Part shown: in pieces, positions 22,517-29,664 of the stretch
Numbering within the stretch: the first letter of the stretch is position 1
Layout of the letters: each line of letters begins with the position of its first letter
Assembly (NCBI GenBank): GCA_002309585.1
Contig: DBXN01000174.1
Coordinates: 39,658 to 76,428, forward strand
Source: Verrucomicrobia bacterium UBA1211
Lineage (GTDB): Bacteria > Verrucomicrobiota > Kiritimatiellia > RFP12 > UBA1067
Direction: 5' to 3'
Length of the DNA stretch: 36,771 nucleotides
Position numbers and translations under genes: made by a program
Notes under the pieces: model-generated
The model's database searches: none
What the model saw: only the letters and a program-made list of their open reading frames with translations
What the model was told of the DNA's origin: nothing

Positions 22517-25500
22517 ATGAACACGCGAACAATCGGGTGCATCGTCCTTGCGGTGGTCCTGTCCGTAAACGGCGTGACCGTGGAAGGAAACAGGAGGACA
22601 AACGCGCTGTGGCGGCTGCCGCCGCCCGCGCGCTGGGCACTCGATGCGACGCGCCGCGGCCCTCAGATGCCGCCGGACACGTTGCCGGAAACGATGGACG
22701 TGCTCACGATCTCCGCGTGGGTGAAGCCATCCGCCTTCGACCGCTACAACGAAATCTTCCGTCTGGAGTCCGACACCGGGCGTGTGCTCTTTTCCTTCCA
22801 GGAGAACGGGCAGATCTTGTCGCTCGGCCTGCACGGAACGAGTTATGTAGAGTGTGACGGGTTGATCGACCCATCGGCGGCGGCGGACGGCAAGTGGCAC
22901 TTCGCCGTGGCATCGCTGAATAAGGGCATGATGCGCGTGTGGCTCGACGGGGTGGAACGGATGGCCGTACCCCTGCCGGGAGGACGGGCCATCGTCGCAC
23001 GCGGCGTGCCGGGATTCGTGGGATCGTCGAGCGGGATGGGAGAGTTCTTCACGGGCGAGATCGCCGCGCTCGCCATCGAGGCGCGCGCGATGACGGCGGG
23101 CGAGGTGCTGCATCTCTTCTCAGAGCAGTGCGCGGCATACGGGACGGCATTCAACGAGACGGAGCTTCGCGCAAGCCTGGCGGCACGCCGGGACGCGATA
23201 TGCGAGTACCGACCGCTCACGCCGGAGCAGCGCGAACGCATGACGGCGGTGGAACGGGCGCGTGATGAGGCGTTCGATGCGTTCTGGGCGAAGCTGTTTC
23301 CGCAGGGACTGGAGGCGGCCACGCGCGAACAGCTTATCGCGGCGGCATCTGCCGACTGGCCGGCGGTACCGGAGCGACCGGCGCGCGAGCGGGTGGCGCC
23401 GTACCATCCGCCCGTCACACCCGCGCCACGACACCTTACCCGCACCGAGGCGGAGGTCGCCATCGAGGCCGATTGGCTGCGGCAGGCGGACGGCCGGTTC
23501 GACCCGGTGGACGAGCTGGCGCGAACCGAAGCGCTGATCCGCCGGCTCAAGGCGGATGTATCCGCCATTACGCCCGCTCTTCGCGCGGCGGTGGCACGGG
23601 CGCGGACACCGGAGGAGAAAACGGCCGCATACCTGTCCGTACGGCGCGTGAAGCGTGAGGTGATGTTCGGCAATCCGCTCGCCCGCGCCATCAAGCGTCT
23701 GCTGGTACTCGACTCCCCCTATCCAGAGGGCAACGAATGGGCGCACGAGACGCGCCACCGGCTCGGTTACATGGGCGTGCCGGGCGGACAGCTGCTCGCG
23801 CTCGACGGACTGCGTCCGGACGGCCGCGTGACGCGCCTCGCGCCCCACGAGCCGTTCGCCGGATCGTTCTGGCGGCCGGATGTCTCGTATGACGGCACCC
23901 GCATCCTCTTCTGCTTCAAGCCGCACAATGAGAAAACGTTCCACCTCTACGAGATGAACGCCGACGGCACGAATTGCCGCCAGTTGACAAGCGGCATTTT
24001 CGATGACCTCGACCCGATCTACCTCCCCGACGATCGGCACTACGTCTTCACCTCCACCCGCGGCCACACCTACGTGCGTTGCATGCCGCCCACAAACGCC
24101 TATGTCCTCATGCGCGGCACGTTCGGCGAGGATGACCTCTACTTCATCTCCGCGAACAACGAACCGGACTATCTGCCGTCCGTCTTGAACGATGGACGGA
24201 TCGTCTACACGCGCTGGGAATACACGGACAAGCCGCTCTGGCGCGCGCAGTCGCTCTGGACCGTCAACCCGAACGGCACACAGGCCAACACATTCTGGGG
24301 TAACCAGAGCGTATGGCCGGACGTGCTCAAGGACGCGCGGGCGATTCCCGGCAGTTCCCGGGTGATGTTCACCGGTTCGGCCCACCACAACTGGTTCTCC
24401 GGTGCGATCGGCATTGTAGATCCGGACGCCGGCTCCAATTTCCCGAAGGGCCTCGCGAAGGTGACGCGCGAACTGGCATGGCCGGAGAGCGGCAACGGAC
24501 CGCAGGATCCCGGTGAGTCATCCGCCTACCGCGCTTACGGGAAGTGGGACGCCTACATGAGTCCGTGGCCGCTTTCCGAAAAGGACTTCCTCGTTTCAAT
24601 CCGCCGCAACGGAAAGTTCGCACTCTACCTCATGGACACGGACGGCAACCGCGAGCTGGTCTACGAGGGGGTGAACAACATCTTTCACTTCATACCGCTC
24701 CAACCCCGGCCGCGCCCGCCCGTCGTGGCCGACCGCGTGACGCTGCCTTCCCGCGAGGAACGGCTGGCTCCGGCCGACGGCACCATCTACTCGCCGGACA
24801 TCCATGAGGGCGTGCCCGAAAAGATGAAGGGTAAGATTAAATACCTGCGTGTGTGGTATCTTGAACAGAAGACCTACACGTACTGGGACCATCGTCCGGC
24901 ACTCTCGACAGGACCGGTGGTGAGCGGCGTGCAGACGGACGGCGTGAAACGCTATCTGGGCGAGGTGCCCGTCCACGCGGACGGTTCCGTGTGGTTCCGC
25001 GCACCGAGCGGACTCGCACTCCATTTCCAGGCGCTCGACGAGCGGCACCGCGCACTCCAGACGATGCGCAGTTTCACGAACCTCCAGCCAGGTGAAACGC
25101 GCGGTTGTACGGGTTGCCACGAGCGGACGTCAGGCGTTTCGGCAGCGGCGCTTCCGGCCAACCGTGGCGCGTTCCGAATGCCTGACACGATCCAACCCGC
25201 GCCATGGGCGCCGTCCGATGCGCGCACGGGTGTCGCCATCGGTTACAAACGGGACATCGTGCCGATTTTTCAGCGGCGTTGCTACGCCTGCCATACCGGG
25301 ACGGGAAAGGGACGTACGACCTTCGACCTGACGGAGAACGGGTGGCGTCCGTACATGCAAATCGTCGGCTGGCCCGGGTGGGGTGTACGCGACGCATTTC
25401 CCGGCTTTTGGGCGGGCGTGGTGAAGGAGGGGTGGCCGACGATCGATCCGAAGTCTCCGCCGCCGGGTTATGACCTCGCCGGTACCATTAAGGTGGAGAA

Positions 25501-25837
25501 TTTCCCCACCACGGCGGCGGCGGCATACGCCACGTTCGAACCGATGACCCGCCTCTCGTACAACTCGCGCCTCGTCAAGATGCTTTCGGGCGAAATCCCG
25601 CACCATGGCGTGAAGGGCGGTGACGAAGAGGTTTTCAAGGCCATCCTCTGGGTGGACGCGATCTGTCCCTTCCTCACGGACGCCGATATCCGCTTGGAAA
25701 AGGATCCCGTCTTCCCGGGCAGCGACTGGCTCGCCCTGAAACCGCGTCTTGAAACGGCGCCCCGGCCCGTGCGGCCCGGCCCCTTCAGCGCCCATGCCGA
25801 CACCGAAACTGTCGCACGTGAGTATTGTTTCCCGTAA
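22517..25837 (+). CDS. Secreted LamG + diheme HzsA-related protein
   Basis: A 1106-residue protein with a signal peptide (about 1-23). A LamG/concanavalin-like domain (about 60-210) shows LTISAWVKP, GKWHFAVASL and RVWLDGVE. A helical region (about 215-380) follows. A propeller-like section (about 390-800) is related to HzsA-type proteins: VSYDGTRILFCF, DLDPIYLPDDRHYVFTSTR, NDGRIVYTRWEYTDKPLWRAQSLWTVNPNGT and FTGSAHHNWFSGAIGIVDP. Two CxxCH heme c sites follow (CTGCH 864-868, CYACH 922-926). It is a distant paralogue of the protein at 10171 (same NDGRIV-TRWEY segment) but with LamG in front and no SUMF1 domain. It begins exactly after the peroxidase stop. Function unknown; likely a periplasmic or surface redox protein that binds carbohydrate. 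No strong Shine-Dalgarno, so coupling to the peroxidase is likely. Confidence 0.85.
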   Translation: MNTRTIGCIVLAVVLSVNGVTVEGNRRTNALWRLPPPARWALDATRRGPQMPPDTLPETMDVLTISAWVKPSAFDRYNEIFRLESDTGRVLFSFQENGQILSLGLHGTSYVECDGLIDPSAAADGKWHFAVASLNKGMMRVWLDGVERMAVPLPGGRAIVARGVPGFVGSSSGMGEFFTGEIAALAIEARAMTAGEVLHLFSEQCAAYGTAFNETELRASLAARRDAICEYRPLTPEQRERMTAVERARDEAFDAFWAKLFPQGLEAATREQLIAAASADWPAVPERPARERVAPYHPPVTPAPRHLTRTEAEVAIEADWLRQADGRFDPVDELARTEALIRRLKADVSAITPALRAAVARARTPEEKTAAYLSVRRVKREVMFGNPLARAIKRLLVLDSPYPEGNEWAHETRHRLGYMGVPGGQLLALDGLRPDGRVTRLAPHEPFAGSFWRPDVSYDGTRILFCFKPHNEKTFHLYEMNADGTNCRQLTSGIFDDLDPIYLPDDRHYVFTSTRGHTYVRCMPPTNAYVLMRGTFGEDDLYFISANNEPDYLPSVLNDGRIVYTRWEYTDKPLWRAQSLWTVNPNGTQANTFWGNQSVWPDVLKDARAIPGSSRVMFTGSAHHNWFSGAIGIVDPDAGSNFPKGLAKVTRELAWPESGNGPQDPGESSAYRAYGKWDAYMSPWPLSEKDFLVSIRRNGKFALYLMDTDGNRELVYEGVNNIFHFIPLQPRPRPPVVADRVTLPSREERLAPADGTIYSPDIHEGVPEKMKGKIKYLRVWYLEQKTYTYWDHRPALSTGPVVSGVQTDGVKRYLGEVPVHADGSVWFRAPSGLALHFQALDERHRALQTMRSFTNLQPGETRGCTGCHERTSGVSAAALPANRGAFRMPDTIQPAPWAPSDARTGVAIGYKRDIVPIFQRRCYACHTGTGKGRTTFDLTENGWRPYMQIVGWPGWGVRDAFPGFWAGVVKEGWPTIDPKSPPPGYDLAGTIKVENFPTTAAAAYATFEPMTRLSYNSRLVKMLSGEIPHHGVKGGDEEVFKAILWVDAICPFLTDADIRLEKDPVFPGSDWLALKPRLETAPRPVRPGPFSAHADTETVAREYCFP

Positions 25838-25855
25838 ACCGGAATCATGTAAGAA

Positions 25856-28009
25856 ATGAATATGAAAAGTCCAATTGCCGTTTGTGTGGCCGCCATGGCG
25901 CTTTCCGGCGTATACGGGATCGCGCGCGGCGAAGGGGAAGAGACATCATCTGGGAACGCGTTGGTGGCGCAACTTGAGCGGGAGCCGGATCCCGTCGCGC
26001 GTGTCGTATATCGAGGTCACCGTCCGTTCATTGAGCTCAACGGACATCTCATGGACCCTCTTGTGAATATATGTAGGGTTGGCGACCCCTATAACGAACG
26101 AGCGATCGTCAACTGCTCGCAGGTGGGATTCAAGATCGTCCAGCTCAATTTCTTCGTCGACGATCTGTACAAGGGCGAAGGCGTCCCCTGCGATTTCTCC
26201 ACCATCGGTACCGCAGTTTGGCGCCTTCTGCGGCTCGACCCGAACGCTTATGTGATCCTCTCGCCCCGGTTCATCATGCGCCAATGGGCGAAGGACCATC
26301 CCGACGAGCAGGTCGGCTACGCAACCGGGGCGGCGGACCCGAACGCCTCGGACGAATTCCGGGAACGCGTGGTGCGTCCCTCGCCCGCAAGCGATCGGTT
26401 CCGCGCGGTGGCACTCGACGTGATCGGCGAACTCGGCGACTATGTCAACGCCCAGCCGTGGAGGAAACGGCTGATCGGGTTTCGCCTGAGTTACGGCACC
26501 TACAGCGAATGGCACGCTTTCGGAATGTACGAGGCGCCCGACACGGGGCTCCGCATGCAGGAGAAGTTTAGCGCCTACATGCAAGCGAAGCGTGGTATCG
26601 CCAACGCCCGGATTCCGACGATCGCGATGCGCCGGCATGAAAACGCGGATACCTCTAAACCGGGTCTGAACGGCGATCTGCTGGATCCGGCCGAGGACCA
26701 ACTCGTACTCGATTATTACGACTGCCTCGCGAACACGATGGCCGATCTCATGCTCGCCATGGCAGCCAAGGCGCGACAGAGCATGCCGGGACGGCTGATC
26801 GGTGCATACTACGGATACGTCTATGCCGACCATCCGCCGGAAGGGGCGAATGGTCTTCTCGACAAGGTACTGGCGAGTCCGAACATCGATTTCCTTTCGA
26901 ATCCGCCGCAATACAGCAGGGAATCCCGCCGTGCCGGCGGCAGCTATGTGGCGCGGACGATTCCGTCACTCTTCCGCCGCTACGGCAAACTTTCGTTCCT
27001 AGAGGACGACAGCCGTTTCCACCACATCCGGAACTGGCTCCAGAGCAAAAACGACGGACAATCCCTGGCTACGGAAACGCCCCAGGAGACAGAGATGGTC
27101 ATGCGGCGTAACTGGCTCAACCCGTTTTTCGACGGCACCGGCCTCCAACTCAACGATCCGTTGACCCGTTCCGGACGGCGTCCGCACGCTTTTGACGATC
27201 CGGCCGTCTTCAAGGCGATCGCAGAGTCGAAGGCGGCGCTTGCGGCGGCGGGAGAACCAGCGCCCGAATCCGGCAACAGCATCGCGGTGGTGTTCAGCGC
27301 ACGGGAATGCCTGCGTCGCGACGGTGGGAAATGTTCGTACTTTACCTGGAACCTCTATCAGACGTCTCTCCGCTATTTGAACCGTACGGGTACGGCGTTC
27401 GACCTTCTTTCCCTCGAGGATTACATCGCCAATCCGCGCAACTACACGATCGTCCTTTTCCTTAACGCCTTCTACCTGACAGACGCGGAACGCGCGGCAC
27501 TTCGTGCGCAGACGCGTAAGCCGGGCATGACGGCGGTCTGGATCGGTCCCGCGGGTGGAGTGACCGACACCGGCTTTGACAATGCCGCGATGTCCGCGCT
27601 CACCGGCGTGACCGCCACCGGCGTCGCGCGGCGGTCGAACATCCAATGCGGCGATACCGCTGCAACCCGGAAATCCATACCGGACTTTATCTTCTACGTG
27701 AAAACGCTTGGGGGTGGATCGCGCAGCATCATCGTGCCCCAGATGCCAAACTCTGCCGAACGATACAAGGCGGTCCTAGGCGAGGCGGGTGCCTGGTTCT
27801 ATACGGTGCCGGGGAACTACTTCCGCCGTCACGGTGACATCTTTATGTTCCATACGGGAACGGCGGGAGAACATGTGATCCATTTGCCGACGAACGTGCG
27901 GAAGGTCCAGGAACTCTACACCGGCGAGGTATTCAACACGAACGAAGTGACGCTGCAGGCCGACGGACCTGCGACCTGGCTCTTCAAGGCCACGACGTCG
28001 AAACCATGA
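25856..28009 (+). CDS. Secreted clan GH-A-like glycoside hydrolase (beta-galactosidase/GH42-like architecture)
   Basis: A 717-residue protein with a signal peptide (about 1-25, MNMKSPIAVCVAAMALSGVYG). The region 35-400 reads as a TIM barrel: ELNGHLMDP, VGFKIVQLNFFVDDLY, NAYVILSPRFIMRQWAKDHPDEQ (sugar-hydrolase-like), GFRLSYGTYSEWHAFGMYEAPDTG (candidate acid/base Glu in SEW) and YGKLSFLEDDSRFHH (candidate nucleophile in LEDD). The region 470-600 resembles the beta-galactosidase trimerisation domain (SLRYLNRTGTAFDLLSLEDY...IVLFLNAFYLTDAERAAL). The C-terminus (about 620-717) is a beta-sheet domain. The exact GH family is not recognised; the GH42-like architecture is inferred. It starts 18 nt after the LamG/diheme gene and is probably co-transcribed with it. 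Confidence 0.7.
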   Translation: MNMKSPIAVCVAAMALSGVYGIARGEGEETSSGNALVAQLEREPDPVARVVYRGHRPFIELNGHLMDPLVNICRVGDPYNERAIVNCSQVGFKIVQLNFFVDDLYKGEGVPCDFSTIGTAVWRLLRLDPNAYVILSPRFIMRQWAKDHPDEQVGYATGAADPNASDEFRERVVRPSPASDRFRAVALDVIGELGDYVNAQPWRKRLIGFRLSYGTYSEWHAFGMYEAPDTGLRMQEKFSAYMQAKRGIANARIPTIAMRRHENADTSKPGLNGDLLDPAEDQLVLDYYDCLANTMADLMLAMAAKARQSMPGRLIGAYYGYVYADHPPEGANGLLDKVLASPNIDFLSNPPQYSRESRRAGGSYVARTIPSLFRRYGKLSFLEDDSRFHHIRNWLQSKNDGQSLATETPQETEMVMRRNWLNPFFDGTGLQLNDPLTRSGRRPHAFDDPAVFKAIAESKAALAAAGEPAPESGNSIAVVFSARECLRRDGGKCSYFTWNLYQTSLRYLNRTGTAFDLLSLEDYIANPRNYTIVLFLNAFYLTDAERAALRAQTRKPGMTAVWIGPAGGVTDTGFDNAAMSALTGVTATGVARRSNIQCGDTAATRKSIPDFIFYVKTLGGGSRSIIVPQMPNSAERYKAVLGEAGAWFYTVPGNYFRRHGDIFMFHTGTAGEHVIHLPTNVRKVQELYTGEVFNTNEVTLQADGPATWLFKATTSKP

Positions 28010-28103
28010 TCGGTCAGCGATTCCGTCACCGTCCCGTTTCACGCCTCCGTATGCGTTCGTTATCTTGCGTGGCAACGCGTTCGTGCCCATGTCGAAATCC
28101 CCC

Positions 28104-28132
28104 TTGCGCCCCCACTCAGAATGCGCTAAATT
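28104..28132 (+). promoter_or_regulatory. Predicted promoter of the thioesterase gene
   Basis: TTGCGC (28104-28109), a 17-bp spacer and TAAATT (28127-28132). It resembles the element before the NUDIX gene at 32056. Confidence 0.5.
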
Positions 28133-28211
28133 GTCATGATTACAAAAAGCATTGCCAGCCTTGGCCGGGCGACGGGTGTTGCATCGGCGAGGGAGTGGCG
28201 GGGGAAACGAA

Positions 28212-28607
28212 ATGTTCAAGACCCTAGACGAGGCTCGCGCCTTCTTCTCCGACGACCGATTCGCCACCGAAAACGGAATGACGCTTGACGAGCTGGACGG
28301 CGAGCATGCCGTAACCTCGGTGATCCTTTCAGCCAGGCACAGAAATGCCATCGGCGGGATCATGGGGGGTGTCATATTCACCCTCGCGGATTTCGCTTTT
28401 GCCGCGCTCACGAATGACCGCGAAAGAATTGCGGTGGCCCAGCAGGTCTCCATCAACTACCTTTCAGCGTCAAAAGGCGAACGGCTCATCGCGACAGCCC
28501 GCTACAGGAAGGACGGCCGCCATTCATGCATTGTGATCGTCGATGTCACCGATGAGGCGGGGCGCGACATCGCCCAGTTCGTCGGAACCGGGTTCAAGTT
28601 GAAATAA
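28212..28607 (+). CDS. PaaI-type hotdog-fold thioesterase
   Basis: A 131-residue single hotdog-fold protein. The ATG at 28212 has GGGGAAA upstream and gives the usual family length; a longer frame to 28152 is less likely. Family features are RHRNAIGGIMGGVIFTLADFAFAALTND (the Gly-rich loop and the helix with the catalytic Asp in LADFAF), AVAQQVSINYLSASKGERLIATA and IVDVTDEAGRDIAQFVGTGFKL. PaaI-type enzymes hydrolyse acyl- or aryl-CoA thioesters; substrate unknown. It stands alone, 202 nt after the glycosidase and 107 nt before the DNA glycosylase gene. Confidence 0.9.
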   Translation: MFKTLDEARAFFSDDRFATENGMTLDELDGEHAVTSVILSARHRNAIGGIMGGVIFTLADFAFAALTNDRERIAVAQQVSINYLSASKGERLIATARYRKDGRHSCIVIVDVTDEAGRDIAQFVGTGFKLK

Positions 28608-28714
28608 GATGGCAGGCGGATTCGATTCCTGCTTCGGGCTTGGTTGTCCTGTGATTGCCTTGACCGACCCGACCTATCCGCCCTCGTCGACTGTGACCAC
28701 AAGAACAACGGGTG

Positions 28715-29365
28715 ATGAGCATCATGAACTTTAAGTACGGCAAGAAGGAGATCGACTACCTCAAATCGCGCGACAGGCGGCTTGGGGAGATCATCGACCG
28801 TATCGGACATATCTCCTGGACGGTCGAGCCGGATCTCTTTTCGGCGGTCGTTCAAAACATTGTCGCACAGCAGATTTCCGGCAAAGCGGCCGAATCGATT
28901 CTCGCACGGATCGGAGAGGCGCTTGGCGAGATCACTCCGGAAATCGTCGCGAAGACGGAAGAGCAGACCTTTCGCGCATGCGGCGTCTCTTCGCGTAAGA
29001 CCGAATACATCAAGGACTTCGCCGCCAAAATCGTCTCCGGCGAATTCGACCTCGCCGCCGTGACCAAGATGCCGGATGCGGAAGTCATCGCCGCGCTCTC
29101 TTCCCTGCGCGGCATCGGGGTGTGGACAGCGGAAATGCTCCTGCTCTTCACCTTGCAGCGTCCTGACGTGTTGAGTTATGGTGACCTCGGTATCCATCGC
29201 GGCATGCGGATGATCTACCGCCACCGCACGATCTCCAGGGCGCTCTTCGAGAAGTACCGCCGCCGTCTCTCACCCTGCGGCAGCGTGGCCAGCCTCTACT
29301 TCTGGATGGTCGCCAGCGGTGCGATCCCCGAACTGACCGATCCCGCCGTTCGGAAAAGGATATAG
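28715..29365 (+). CDS. DNA-3-methyladenine glycosylase II-like (HhH-GPD, AlkA family)
   Basis: A 216-residue base-excision repair enzyme that removes alkylated bases. The HhH-GPD signature is clear: VVQNIVAQQISGKAAESILARI, LRGIGVWTAEMLLLFTLQRPDVLSYGDLGIHRGM, with the helix-hairpin-helix (RGIGVWTAE) and the catalytic Asp in GDLGI. Length fits the short AlkA forms without the E. coli N-terminal domain. GTG (28712), ATG (28715) and ATG (28724) are alternative starts; there is only a weak ribosome binding site, and no clear promoter is seen in the gap. Confidence 0.93.
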   Translation: MSIMNFKYGKKEIDYLKSRDRRLGEIIDRIGHISWTVEPDLFSAVVQNIVAQQISGKAAESILARIGEALGEITPEIVAKTEEQTFRACGVSSRKTEYIKDFAAKIVSGEFDLAAVTKMPDAEVIAALSSLRGIGVWTAEMLLLFTLQRPDVLSYGDLGIHRGMRMIYRHRTISRALFEKYRRRLSPCGSVASLYFWMVASGAIPELTDPAVRKRI

Positions 29366-29397
29366 CTTCCCGTCTGGGCTGGATTCCCACCGAGCGG

Positions 29398-29426
29398 TTG
29401 CGGGAGAAGTTGGGATTTGATACATT
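29398..29426 (+). promoter_or_regulatory. Predicted promoter of the 767-residue secreted protein
   Basis: TTGCGG (29398-29403), a 17-bp spacer and TACATT (29421-29426). It implies a leader of about 230 nt with strong hairpins. Confidence 0.45.
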
Positions 29427-29664
29427 ATTCCCATTCGGAAAGACTACCTTTAAGGCAGAATCAATATCTCATGCGTGTAATCGAAGTTAAAAGGAAAGGG
29501 GGAAGAGACTATTGATAAACTTCCCCCGCACGTTGTGGTCTGGAGGGCAGGGGCTGGATGTTCCACCGGACCACAGGGCCTTCGCCGACCTAGGCCGCAG
29601 ATCGGCAGGATAACAGACCACATAATCGCGGAAGAAGATTGTCTGATTTTTGAGGAGGATGACG
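29427..29664 (+). promoter_or_regulatory. Structured 5' leader with stem-loops
   Basis: Perfect stem GGGGGAAG (29498-29505) with CTTCCCCC (29520-29527); a 10-bp stem with one G-U pair, TGTGGTCTGG (29534-29543) with CCGGACCACA (29566-29575); then a weaker GCCGA/TCGGC stem. The Shine-Dalgarno GAGGAGG (29652-29658) follows, 6 nt before the start. This may be a regulatory leader; no known riboswitch is recognised. Confidence 0.45.

Noticed and set aside
23120..24388. Minus-strand open frame (422 codons)
   Set aside because: Antisense to the LamG/HzsA-related gene; no recognisable domain.
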